64,000 nucleotides of DNA from Chitinophaga varians (GTDB lineage Bacteria > Bacteroidota > Bacteroidia > Chitinophagales > Chitinophagaceae): the NCBI RefSeq assembly GCF_014529945.1, contig NZ_JACVFB010000010.1, positions 62,001 to 126,000 on the forward strand. The letters run 5' to 3'. Positions 25,465-34,318 of this stretch are shown piece after piece. Positions within the stretch are counted from its first letter, which is position 1. The number at the start of each line of letters is the position of its first letter. The translations under genes and the position numbers were made by a program. The notes below the pieces were generated by a model. The model saw only the letters and a program-made list of their open reading frames with translations. It did no database searches and was not told where the DNA came from.

Positions 25465-26397
25465 ATGAAAGCAATCATCTTACAAGGAGCGGGCGACATT
25501 GACCAGCTCATACATACAACCCTGCCGGTGCCGGAGATCGCGGACGGCGAAGTACTGGTACAGGTAAAAGCGATCAGCATTAACCCTATCGATGTTAAAA
25601 CCCGTTCTGGTAAAGGCATGTTTGGTAAACTACAGGCCGATAATCCCATCATCCTGGGCTGGGACGTCTCCGGTACGGTGACCGCCTCCCGTTCTCCGTT
25701 GTTCAAAGAAGGGGATGAGGTATTTGGGATGATTAATTTTCCCGGTCATGGTAAAGCTTACGCGGAGTATGTGGCGGTGCCGGCAGAACAGCTGGCCCGC
25801 AAACCGGCAGGCATCTCGCATGAAGAAGCTGCGGCGGCAACGCTGGCGGCACTCACGGCCCTGCAGGCGCTTAACAGCACGCAGATCCATCCCGGCGACA
25901 AAGTGCTGATACATGCGGCCGCAGGTGGGGTAGGCCATTATGCGGTGCAACTGGCCAAAGAAGCCGGCGCGTATGTGATCGGTACGGCCTCCGCCGCCAA
26001 CCGGGATTTTGTACTGGGCCTCGGCGCCGACGAACATTTCGATTACAAATCCGGCGCGTTTGAAGATCACTATCATGACCTTGACCTCGTACTGGACACG
26101 ATGGGAGGTGAATACATAGATCGTTCGCTGAAAGTGCTGCGGCCACAGGGAACAATCATCAGCCTGCCCAGCGGATTACGCGAAACAGTGGGAGAGAAAG
26201 CTGCCGCACAAAATAAAACAGGATACTTTATCGTCGTGGCTTCCAGCGGTACAGACATGCACCGGCTGGCCGACCTGCTGGAGCGCGGCAAAGTGAAGTC
26301 CCACGTGTCGGCGGTATTTAATTTCGATGATATGGGAAAAGCACATCAACAGATTGAAAGCGGCAGCACTCGCGGTAAAGTGGTGGTGGCGCTGTAA
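25465..26397 (+). CDS. NADP-dependent MDR oxidoreductase (quinone reductase-like)
   Basis: A 310-residue medium-chain dehydrogenase/reductase. The N-terminal GroES-like fold (SINPIDVKTRSG, LGWDVSGTV) lacks the Cys/His ligands of zinc alcohol dehydrogenases. The Rossmann part has the nucleotide motif AAAGGVGHYAVQLAK at about 149-163. Family members reduce quinones or enones with NADPH. I chose the ATG at 25465 (MKAIILQGAG); a longer frame adds a hydrophobic stretch unlike the family. It is a single plus-strand gene behind the sulfur terminator and its stop is 1 bp from the stop of the convergent SDR gene. Confidence 0.9.
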   Translation: MKAIILQGAGDIDQLIHTTLPVPEIADGEVLVQVKAISINPIDVKTRSGKGMFGKLQADNPIILGWDVSGTVTASRSPLFKEGDEVFGMINFPGHGKAYAEYVAVPAEQLARKPAGISHEEAAAATLAALTALQALNSTQIHPGDKVLIHAAAGGVGHYAVQLAKEAGAYVIGTASAANRDFVLGLGADEHFDYKSGAFEDHYHDLDLVLDTMGGEYIDRSLKVLRPQGTIISLPSGLRETVGEKAAAQNKTGYFIVVASSGTDMHRLADLLERGKVKSHVSAVFNFDDMGKAHQQIESGSTRGKVVVAL

Positions 26398-26398
26398 C

Positions 26399-27115
26399 TC
26401 AGATCTGATGGTCGCCCGGCAGGATCATCAGTTTCGGTATGCGCACATGTTCCGGTTGTTGCAATATAAACTTCACCGTGTCCACGATGTTGTCTACCGT
26501 CAGCGGATGATGGATGCCCATACTTTCTTTGGGATGAACGGGCCAGTCTTTGTGCAGCTCCGTCATCACCAGTCCCGGTTCTATACAGGACACTTTGAGC
26601 GGAGTACCTGCCAGCTCCATCCGCAGCGCTTCGGACAGCGCTTCCATGGCGAATTTGGTGGCCGCGTAGGCGCCGGCCGTAGGCCGCACTTTCGTGCCCA
26701 TCACACTCGACAGGTTGATCACATGTCCGGAGCCCTGCGCTTTGAAACGTTTTAATACCAGGTAAGTCAGCCGGAAGGTAGCCTCCACATTCAGCCGGAT
26801 CATAGCGGCCATCTTATCTACATCGATAGTATCGATGGCGCCGGTTTCAATACTGCCTGCACAATTAAAAAGATAATCGCAGCGGCCATAAGTATCAAAA
26901 ACAGTATTGACTACCTGCTCCTGAAATTCGCTGTCAGTAAGGTCTCCGGCCATGATCACCACATTGGGGGCATCCAGTTCTTCCAGCCGTTCCTGCCTGC
27001 GTGCGGTGATGATGACGGTATGGCCTTCTGCCGCCAGGGCGCGGGCAATGGCATGGCCAATGCCACTGCTGGCACCGGTAACAAGGCTTATCTTAGGTTG
27101 TTGGCTGTTTGTCAT
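26399..27115 (-). CDS. Short-chain dehydrogenase/reductase
   Basis: A 238-residue classical SDR: nucleotide motif TGASSGIG at about 13-20, NAG-like NCAG near 90, catalytic Ser (LSSVMGTKV) and YAATK with Tyr and Lys about 155-159. It would use NAD(P)H on an unknown substrate. The ATG at 27115 is preferred; an upstream TTG would add three codons. Tail-to-tail with the MDR gene with a 1-bp gap. Confidence 0.9.
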   Translation of the reverse strand: MTNSQQPKISLVTGASSGIGHAIARALAAEGHTVIITARRQERLEELDAPNVVIMAGDLTDSEFQEQVVNTVFDTYGRCDYLFNCAGSIETGAIDTIDVDKMAAMIRLNVEATFRLTYLVLKRFKAQGSGHVINLSSVMGTKVRPTAGAYAATKFAMEALSEALRMELAGTPLKVSCIEPGLVMTELHKDWPVHPKESMGIHHPLTVDNIVDTVKFILQQPEHVRIPKLMILPGDHQI

Positions 27116-27210
27116 GTGTATCAAAATAGGTTTCCCAATATAAATATTAATGGCGGTATCTCCCCTTGTAATTGTCGTATTGACACCGCCTCCGGCAATG
27201 TTAGTCTTTG

Positions 27211-27218
27211 TATGTTTG
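27211..27218 (+). promoter_or_regulatory. Candidate -7 promoter box for the DUF1801 gene
   Basis: TATGTTTG matches TAnnTTTG, 20 bp before the ATG at 27238. TTGACA lies at 27180-27185. Confidence 0.4.
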
Positions 27219-27237
27219 TATCCACAATCATATCGCC

Positions 27238-27588
27238 ATGGGAACTAAATTCAAAACTACCGACGAATACATGGCCACTGTGCCTGAACCCTGCGTCGAA
27301 AAGGCGCGCGAGATCCGCGAAATCATTCGCAAAGCAGCACCGAAAGCGACAGAAGTGATCAGCTATAATATACCGGCATTTAAGCAGCAAAAAGTGCTGG
27401 TATGGTTTGCCGGCTACAAAGGCCATATCGGCTTTTATCCGGGCGGCTCCGCTATTCATGTTTTTCAGGACGACCTGGCCGACTATAAAACTTCCAAAGG
27501 CGCTATTCAGTTTTCGCTGGATAAACCACTGCCGGTATCGCTGATCAACAAGATTGTGAAATACCGGATCAAAGAGGTGGCCGAATAA
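27238..27588 (+). CDS. DUF1801-domain protein (YdhG-like)
   Basis: A 116-residue cytoplasmic protein of the YdhG/DUF1801 type: EYMATVPEPCVEKAREIREII, SYNIPAFKQQKVLVWFAGYKGHIGFYPGG (key words YNIPAF and IGFYP) and a C-terminal KYRIKEVAE. The biochemical role of the family is not established. Single gene with its own -7 box; a longer in-frame start at 27208 would lie upstream of that box's transcript start. Confidence 0.88.
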   Translation: MGTKFKTTDEYMATVPEPCVEKAREIREIIRKAAPKATEVISYNIPAFKQQKVLVWFAGYKGHIGFYPGGSAIHVFQDDLADYKTSKGAIQFSLDKPLPVSLINKIVKYRIKEVAE

Positions 27589-27671
27589 TATTTTTTATCG
27601 GGCCTTCGGCCGATGTCACCCGGAGATGACCGCTATACACCTGTTGAATAACGAGGGTATTGGCGATGTTG

Positions 27672-28400
27672 TCACTGTGCAAAAGAAATCACCTCATTAT
27701 TGTCAATGCGAACATAGGGGATCGCGACCCTGTTTGTTACCAGATATTCCGTGAAAGCAAAGGCATCTGCGGAATGCATCTGAATGGCTAAGACGTCACC
27801 TGCACGCCATTTGATGCCATTGATACAATCATTTTCATAGCGGGAGATGAAGAAGTTACCGAATTTGGGAAGACTGTCACCTTTGGGGATGACAGAGACG
27901 TGGAGCGGATAATAATGGTTTTGGGGTTTGACGTACCGGTAAACGACCAACTCATAACGCCCGCTGGGCGATACTTCCCGATAATAGATTTTTCTCGTAT
28001 AGGCGCTATTGACAGGATCTTTCTGCACAATCTGAATATAAGCGTCGTTAATCTTAAACAGGTTGCTTCCGAAAGCAGATTTTCCACGCCCGATATAGTG
28101 TTCATACTTTTCATGTATCACCAGCGTGTCATTTCCTTTCCAATACAAGCTGTCAATATCCTGATTGGAAAGCACCCGGAATTTCTCCGCTTCATATACG
28201 GAATCTGTCGCCTTCATTACGGTGAGGTACCAGTCGCGGCCGCCATCCCAGGCGCCGCCAAAGGCGCGGTTATAAGCTAATAGGTATTTACTGCTGTCCG
28301 GCGAGTATCTTTTGGAGTATACTTCAAAGGTGGGAGCATAGTGCATGCAGGTTGCCAGGGCAATAACAATAAAGGCAGGTAGAAGAAACATTCGCTTCAT
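27672..28400 (-). CDS. Secreted or membrane-anchored protein of unknown function
   Basis: I do not recognise the family. The 242-residue protein starts MKRMFLLPAFIVIALATC, a signal peptide or lipoprotein signal (Cys at about 18), followed by beta-rich sequence with words YSPDSSKYLLAYNRAFGGAWDGG and EVSPSGRYELVVYRYV (about 43-65 and 147-162), which look like two related repeats (SPDSSKYLL versus SPSGRYELV). No catalytic motif. It stands alone between DUF1801 and LacI genes. Confidence 0.75.
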   Translation of the reverse strand: MKRMFLLPAFIVIALATCMHYAPTFEVYSKRYSPDSSKYLLAYNRAFGGAWDGGRDWYLTVMKATDSVYEAEKFRVLSNQDIDSLYWKGNDTLVIHEKYEHYIGRGKSAFGSNLFKINDAYIQIVQKDPVNSAYTRKIYYREVSPSGRYELVVYRYVKPQNHYYPLHVSVIPKGDSLPKFGNFFISRYENDCINGIKWRAGDVLAIQMHSADAFAFTEYLVTNRVAIPYVRIDNNEVISFAQ

Positions 28401-28467
28401 CTGTACAGGGTAATTTTAACCGAATGTAAGACCGGAAAGCTTCCTCAGATGACAGGGTATCAAAATT

Positions 28468-29481
28468 TTAACGTTGGGTAGATTCCCGTTCAATCAATTT
28501 CCCCGGCAGCACCACTTCTTCCGCGATGAAATTCTTTTTCCGGATATGGTTCAGCAGCAACTGACAACTTACCTTGCCGATCTCAAAGGCCGGTTCAGCG
28601 ATGGTGCTGAGGGAAGGGGAGATGATGGCCGATACGGGGTCATTGGTGAAGCCAATAACACCCACATCTTTGCCGGGAACGATTTTCTTTTCTTTCATGG
28701 CCAGCATGGCGCCGACGGCCTTACGGTCGTTGACCGCAAAAATGGCGTCCGGCTTTGAACGCAGCTGCCACAGCTGCTGGAAATCCTGATACCCGCTGTC
28801 CTGCGAGAAGCCGGAATGGATAATCCAGGAATCCTGTGCCGGCAGTTTATGTTTACGCAACGCATCCAGGTAGCCCTGCTGGCGGTTGCCGGTGAACGTG
28901 AGCCCCTGTGGGCCGGCAATATGTGCGATGCGGCGGTATCCTTTGGCGATCAGGTGTTCGGTAGCTTCAAAGGCGCCGTTATAATCGTCCTGCATCACTT
29001 TGCTGGTGCTAACATGTTCGGCTACACGATCGAAGAACACCACCGGCACGCCGTCGTCGATGATCTCCTGGAAATGGTCACAGGCGTCGGCCTGAGAAGA
29101 TACAGACACCAGCATACCGTCGAGGCTGCTGAAAGAGAGGCTGCGTATAATGTTCAGCTCCCGTTCTGCATCATCGTTGGTGACGTGCAGGATCAGGTTA
29201 TAACCGTGGCGGTAGGCTATTTCCTGTATGCCGGTAAATACTGTAGAGAAGTAATAGTTGGTAATGCCCGGCAACAGTACAGCCAGATTATGCGAGCTGT
29301 TTTTTACCAGGCCGGTGGCATTGAAATTAGGCCGGTAATGCAGTTCTGCCGCCTTGTCCAGTACCAGCTGCCGGGTTTCGGCATTCACATCATAAGTGTC
29401 CCGCAGTGCCCTGGAAACCGTTGATACGGAGATGTTCAACGCCCGGGCAATATCTTTTATCGTAGCATAGTGTCGGCGCAT
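28468..29481 (-). CDS. LacI-family regulator of the glycan locus
   Basis: A 337-residue LacI/GalR repressor. The helix-turn-helix TIKDIARALNISVSTVSRAL is at about 7-26, with the hinge and then a periplasmic-binding-protein-like core (AVLLPGITNYYFSTVFTGI, DGVPVVFFDR, DAIFAVNDRKAVGAM). It is divergent from the SusC gene, and palindromes CACCGGTG, CGGTAACGTTACCG and AAACGTTT lie in the 138-bp gap between the starts. Local control of the SusC/SusD operon, with a sugar or sugar phosphate as signal, is inferred. Confidence 0.95.
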   Translation of the reverse strand: MRRHYATIKDIARALNISVSTVSRALRDTYDVNAETRQLVLDKAAELHYRPNFNATGLVKNSSHNLAVLLPGITNYYFSTVFTGIQEIAYRHGYNLILHVTNDDAERELNIIRSLSFSSLDGMLVSVSSQADACDHFQEIIDDGVPVVFFDRVAEHVSTSKVMQDDYNGAFEATEHLIAKGYRRIAHIAGPQGLTFTGNRQQGYLDALRKHKLPAQDSWIIHSGFSQDSGYQDFQQLWQLRSKPDAIFAVNDRKAVGAMLAMKEKKIVPGKDVGVIGFTNDPVSAIISPSLSTIAEPAFEIGKVSCQLLLNHIRKKNFIAEEVVLPGKLIERESTQR

Positions 29482-29500
29482 ATGCCCGAATATAAGAAAT

Positions 29501-29548
29501 CACCGGTGTTTTCGGTAACGTTACCGGTGAAATTCCGTCGAAACGTTT
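29501..29548. promoter_or_regulatory. LacI-type operator palindromes between lacI and susC
   Basis: Three perfect palindromes lie within 48 bp: CACCGGTG (29501-29508), CGGTAACGTTACCG (29513-29526) and AAACGTTT (29541-29548). The central CG step is typical of LacI/GalR operators. They are 20-68 bp upstream of the LacI start and 72-119 bp before the SusC start. Confidence 0.65.
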
Positions 29549-29619
29549 TAATGCGGTGTATTTTAGGCCATGTTTCAGCCATGAAACCAACCAGGAATCA
29601 CTCATTAAAATTCGCGCGT

Positions 29620-32600
29620 ATGAAGAGCTGTAATTACCACCGACTATTATTGTACCTATCCCTATATTTTCTGGCTGCGCTGCCTTGCCAACTGATGGCG
29701 CAAACTTCTCCTGTGACGGGCACTGTGAAGGACGCTGTTTCCAAAGCGCCGCTTCCCGGGGTGACCATCACCGTTAAGGGCACCACACAGGGTGTTACTA
29801 CCAGCGCCACGGGCACGTACTCGCTTGCGGTGCCTGCCAATGCCACACTGATATTTTCTTTTTTAGGATATGCCCGTCAGGAGATACCGGTAAACGGTAG
29901 AAGCGCCATTGAGGTGACACTTAGCGAAAGCTCTTCCAGCCTCAGCGAGGTGGTGGTGACAGCGCTGGGCATTGAACGCAAAACACGCTCGCTGGGATAT
30001 GCCACCCAGCAACTGGGAACGGAAAGCATCAACGCTGTCAAAGACCCGGGCGCCAATATCATGAATACGCTCAATGGTAAAGTGGCCGGCGCAGTGGTGA
30101 CACCGGCGGCGTCTGGCCCCGGCGGCGCCGTAAGGGTAGTGCTTCGCGGCAACCGCTCTATCAGCGGTAATAACAATGCGCTCATTGTGGTAGATGGTGT
30201 GCCCATCGATAATACCATGAGCACGGAAACCGGTGGCAAAGGCTCTGCCAATGCGGTGTCTACACAGGTGAAAAGCCCGGCCAGCGGCTATTCCGGCAGC
30301 GACGGCGCGGCCAGCATCAATCCGCAGGACGTAGAGTCGATCAACGTGCTCAAAGGCCCGGCCGCTGCTGCGCTCTATGGCAGCCGTGCTGCCAACGGCG
30401 CGCTTATCATCACCACCAAAAGCGGTAAAAGTGGCAAACTGGCCATGCACTATAACGGTGGCGTATCCATTGATCAACCCAACCTGCTCATGAAGTTCCA
30501 GAATACCTACGGCCGTGGCAACGGTGGTCAGTTCGGCGCCCGCTCCGGCGGCAGCTGGGGCGCACCGGCACAGACTTATGGCAATAACGTACGCGGATTC
30601 TTCAACACCGGCACGGCGGTGAACAACGCCGTGGATGTTTCCGGCGGTACAGACAAAATAAGGGGATACGCTTCTTACGCTAATAATGCCATCAGCGGTA
30701 TCTATCCTAAAAACACATTGCAACGCAATACGCTCAACCTGCGCGTGAACGCGGAAGTGCTGCCACGCCTCACCACCGACGTAAAGCTGACCTACGTCAG
30801 CCAGGATATCAAAAATAAACCACGCGTGGGCGACCAGGGCGTGGCCAACGAAGCCTATATCATGCCGCGGGACCTCAGCCCGGATTCATTGAAACGCTAC
30901 GAAGGGTTCGATGCCACGGGTAAACCGTACCCTGTTTACTGGACCAATTCCTCCGCCTTCCAGAACCCTTACTGGGACGTATACCGCAATAGCCTCAATG
31001 AATCGCGCAACCGTATCATGCTGATGGGGCTGGTCAAATATCAGCTGCGCAACTGGCTCAGCGTACAGGGAAGATATAGCCTTGACCGTTATGATGATAA
31101 AATAACGGCTTCCTATTATGACGGTACGGTAGCCTTTCCGGTGCAACCAGGCGGCCGCTATCTGGAAGGATACGTGAATCATTGGGAACGCAATATGGAC
31201 CTGCTGTTATCCGGCAACAACACCATTTCAAAGGATTTTCACGTTAGTTACAACGTGGGAGGGAGTGTGCTCACCAGCCGGGGATACAACACCCAATCGC
31301 TGGCCAATGGCCTGAGCGTTCCCAATCAGTTCAACCTGAACTTCGCCTCAGCGCCGGCTTTCTCCAATACTACCATCAGAAAAGAGATACAGTCGGTATA
31401 CGGCAACGCCCAGCTGGATTTTAAGCAGTACCTCTACCTGGATGTCAGTGCGCGTAACGACTGGTCCTCTACGTTGCCCAGCCCTTATAGCTACTTTTAT
31501 CCTTCGGTAGGACTATCCGCTGTATTGTCTGATATGATCAAAATGCCTTCCTGGGTCACTTTCGGAAAGGTGCGGGCGTCCTATACGCAGGTGGGCAACG
31601 ATGCAGACCCATACCTGTTGTTGCAGACATATGATTATGCCATGGGCGCGGGCAATGGCTTCGTTTCCAGAAACGTGACCAAGTCCATCAGGGACCTGAA
31701 GCCGGAGCAGACTAAGTCCTACGAAGCGGGTCTGGAAGCGCGTTTCTTTGATGGTCGCCTCGGCGTGGACGCAACGGTTTATAAGAACAACACCATCAAT
31801 CAGCTGATCTATATTGGCCTGCCGCAGGCCAGCGGATTTACCAATCAGTATATCAATGCCGGTAATATTGAAAATAAAGGCATAGAAGTGATGCTAACAG
31901 CGACGCCTATACGTAAAAATAGTTTCAGCTGGAATACCACCCTGAACTACGCCACCAATAAAAACAAAGTGTTATCGTTGGCGCCGGGCATAGACCAGGC
32001 AAACCTGTCGCCCTCCATTATCTTCGGGAGCCTGCTGATTTCTCCGGGCGGCTCTTACGGCGATATTTATGGTTACACCTGGAGCCGCGATGAAAAAACC
32101 GGGCAACGGATGATCAATGCCAATGGTTTGCCGGTGGTAACAGCCAACCAGAAGCTGGGTAATTTCAACCCCGACTTCACCCTGGGCTGGAATAACCAGT
32201 TGCAGTATAAAAACCTTTCGCTGTCTTTTCTGATAGACGGAAGAGTAGGCGGAGTGCTGGTGTCCGGTACAGACGCCATCCTGGCGGCTTACGGCGTGGC
32301 GGACTATACCACCCGTTTCCGTGATGGCGGCCTGATATTGCCCGGTATCCTGCCGGACGGCTCTCAAAACAATATCGCTGTTAAGGCGGAAGACCTCTGG
32401 ACCACGGTATCACAGGGCGGTCGTAACGCTTATGGTGAATTCTTTACCTACAGCGCCACCAACTTCCGTTTGCGCGAACTATCGGTAGCGTATGATTTTA
32501 AGCTGAATAATAAGGTGCTGAAGGCGGCGAAGGTATCGCTCACCGGCCGCAATCTCTTCTACCTGTACAGAGGGAAAGCACTGTTGGAGATACCTGGTGT

Positions 32601-32724
32601 CGGTAAAAGAAAGCTGCCGGTAGACCCGGAGATGGCCAACGGCGCCAGCAACTTCCAGGGCATCGAAGCCGGCCTGTTGCCCGCTGTCCGCAGCTTTGGC
32701 CTGAATGTAAACCTGTCTTTTTAG
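29620..32724 (+). CDS. SusC/RagA TonB-linked outer-membrane transporter
   Basis: A transporter of about 1034 residues for glycan fragments. The order is signal peptide (HRLLLYLSLYFLAALPCQLMAQ in part), a carboxypeptidase-regulatory-like domain (SPVTGTVKDAVSKAPLPGV), plug with the SusC motif (IVVDGVPID, SINVLKGPAAAALYGSRAANGALIITT, spans), and a 22-strand barrel ending in F. The start is uncertain between ATGs at 29581 and 29620; I chose the latter because it leaves a compact signal peptide. It lies divergent from the LacI gene and 18 bp ahead of SusD. Substrate is inferred from the enzymes downstream. Confidence 0.96.
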   Translation: MKSCNYHRLLLYLSLYFLAALPCQLMAQTSPVTGTVKDAVSKAPLPGVTITVKGTTQGVTTSATGTYSLAVPANATLIFSFLGYARQEIPVNGRSAIEVTLSESSSSLSEVVVTALGIERKTRSLGYATQQLGTESINAVKDPGANIMNTLNGKVAGAVVTPAASGPGGAVRVVLRGNRSISGNNNALIVVDGVPIDNTMSTETGGKGSANAVSTQVKSPASGYSGSDGAASINPQDVESINVLKGPAAAALYGSRAANGALIITTKSGKSGKLAMHYNGGVSIDQPNLLMKFQNTYGRGNGGQFGARSGGSWGAPAQTYGNNVRGFFNTGTAVNNAVDVSGGTDKIRGYASYANNAISGIYPKNTLQRNTLNLRVNAEVLPRLTTDVKLTYVSQDIKNKPRVGDQGVANEAYIMPRDLSPDSLKRYEGFDATGKPYPVYWTNSSAFQNPYWDVYRNSLNESRNRIMLMGLVKYQLRNWLSVQGRYSLDRYDDKITASYYDGTVAFPVQPGGRYLEGYVNHWERNMDLLLSGNNTISKDFHVSYNVGGSVLTSRGYNTQSLANGLSVPNQFNLNFASAPAFSNTTIRKEIQSVYGNAQLDFKQYLYLDVSARNDWSSTLPSPYSYFYPSVGLSAVLSDMIKMPSWVTFGKVRASYTQVGNDADPYLLLQTYDYAMGAGNGFVSRNVTKSIRDLKPEQTKSYEAGLEARFFDGRLGVDATVYKNNTINQLIYIGLPQASGFTNQYINAGNIENKGIEVMLTATPIRKNSFSWNTTLNYATNKNKVLSLAPGIDQANLSPSIIFGSLLISPGGSYGDIYGYTWSRDEKTGQRMINANGLPVVTANQKLGNFNPDFTLGWNNQLQYKNLSLSFLIDGRVGGVLVSGTDAILAAYGVADYTTRFRDGGLILPGILPDGSQNNIAVKAEDLWTTVSQGGRNAYGEFFTYSATNFRLRELSVAYDFKLNNKVLKAAKVSLTGRNLFYLYRGKALLEIPGVGKRKLPVDPEMANGASNFQGIEAGLLPAVRSFGLNVNLSF

Positions 32725-32742
32725 CCGCTAAAACCAACTGCC

Positions 32743-34293
32743 ATGAAAAAACAATTCCGATATATACTTCCGCTGGTAATGGCTGCTATGCTGAACGGCT
32801 GCACCAAAAATTTTGATGAATTGAATACCAATCCCGGCGCTATTACCGACGCGGGCTTGCGGGAGATACCATTTATGTTTTCCAAAGCGCAGTCTTCTGC
32901 GGCCATCAACCAGGGTTATTACCAGACCACGCAGAACCTGTATGCTGACCTGTATGCGCAATACTTTGCGCTGAACACCACCAGTTTTCAGACCGATCGT
33001 TATCAGATCAACGATGCCTGGTTGCCACGCCCTGGTATTGTCACCTATGTGCAGACCGTCCCGCAGTTGTTTACCATTTTTGAAAAGACAGACAAGGCTT
33101 CCGGGGAATATGCGCTGGCCGAGATCATGTGGGTGTATGCCTTTCATCATATGACAGATTACTTCGGACCGGTACCTTATTTTGATGCCGGCAAGGCGCA
33201 GGATGTGATCGCCTATGATGCGCAGGATAAGATCTATGATGATTTTTTCAAGCGGCTGGACCATGCCGTAAAAAATCTGCAACAGGCGGGTACCGCTAAT
33301 GTGTTTGGCACCTATGACCTTTTCTATGGCGGCGACGTACAACAGTGGATACGTTTTGCCAATACGCTGCGGCTCCGGCTGGCGCTGCGGATTTCCCGGA
33401 TACAGCCCGACCGGGCCAAACAGGAAGCCGAAGCGGCCGTAGCTGCCGGTGTGATGACCGATATCACGCATACGGCTAAACTGAAACGTTCCCTTAACGG
33501 CGGCGACGGTAATGGACTGGCCAGGATTGCTTCTTATAACGAGTTTAGCATGAGCTCCACGATGCTGTCTTACCTGAAGGGTTATCATGATCCGCGGTTG
33601 AGCAGGATGTACCAGCCTTCCGTGGCTGGTGGCACTTTCAGAGGCGTTCGCAATGGTTCACCGGCAGTAGCGCTGAACAATCCGCTGAACCAGGCGGCAC
33701 AAACTTCCAACGCGGGCACGTATTGGGTCACCTGGAACGGCAGCTCCTGGTTGCCGGCGCTGGAAGCTTCCCAGACCATTCTTTACGCCGCCGAAGCTTA
33801 TTTCCTGCGGGCAGAAGGCGCGGTGAACGGCTGGAATATGGGCGGTACCGCACAGGCGTTGTACGAGAAAGGTATCGAAACCAGTCTGCAACAGTGGGGC
33901 GTTACCGATGTTGCTATCATCAACGCCTATACGCAATCTGCCGCGGTGCCGGTACCGCCGGGCGATGTGGCCAATTCACCTGCCGTAGCCGATATACCGG
34001 TGAAATTTAGCGCCAGTGCCGGCGTACAGCGTCAGCAGATCGGTACCCAGAAATGGATCGCCATTTATCCCGATGGGATAGAGGGCTGGGCGGAATTCCG
34101 TCGCAGCGGTTATCCTAAGATGTACCCGGTATTGCAGTCGGAGAATGCCGACCTGCCTGCCGGCACATTTATCAAGCGGTTGCCGTATCCATCCGCGGAG
34201 GCTACCACCAATGCTGCTGAACTGAAGAAAGGGGTGCAGCTGCTGGGCGGGCCTGATAACGCCGCCACCCGCTTGTGGTGGGACGTGGAATAG
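32743..34293 (+). CDS. SusD/RagB-family glycan-binding lipoprotein
   Basis: A 516-residue surface lipoprotein with lipobox LNGC (Cys about 20) followed by TKNFDELNTNPGAIT, the opening typical of the SusD-like_2 subgroup. The body holds the TPR-like alpha helices (YALAEIMWVYAFHHMTDYFGPVPY) and near the end RRSGYPKMYPV. It pairs with SusC to capture substrate at the cell surface. Spacing to SusC is 18 bp and to the hydrolase 25 bp, one operon. Confidence 0.95.
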   Translation: MKKQFRYILPLVMAAMLNGCTKNFDELNTNPGAITDAGLREIPFMFSKAQSSAAINQGYYQTTQNLYADLYAQYFALNTTSFQTDRYQINDAWLPRPGIVTYVQTVPQLFTIFEKTDKASGEYALAEIMWVYAFHHMTDYFGPVPYFDAGKAQDVIAYDAQDKIYDDFFKRLDHAVKNLQQAGTANVFGTYDLFYGGDVQQWIRFANTLRLRLALRISRIQPDRAKQEAEAAVAAGVMTDITHTAKLKRSLNGGDGNGLARIASYNEFSMSSTMLSYLKGYHDPRLSRMYQPSVAGGTFRGVRNGSPAVALNNPLNQAAQTSNAGTYWVTWNGSSWLPALEASQTILYAAEAYFLRAEGAVNGWNMGGTAQALYEKGIETSLQQWGVTDVAIINAYTQSAAVPVPPGDVANSPAVADIPVKFSASAGVQRQQIGTQKWIAIYPDGIEGWAEFRRSGYPKMYPVLQSENADLPAGTFIKRLPYPSAEATTNAAELKKGVQLLGGPDNAATRLWWDVE

Positions 34294-34318
34294 TTTATTG
34301 GATAAGTAAAATCATTGG

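Noticed and set aside
29863-30723. Minus-strand frame of 286 codons within the SusC gene
   Set aside because: Shadow frame of the SusC plug region; Ala/Arg/Gly-rich with no domain.
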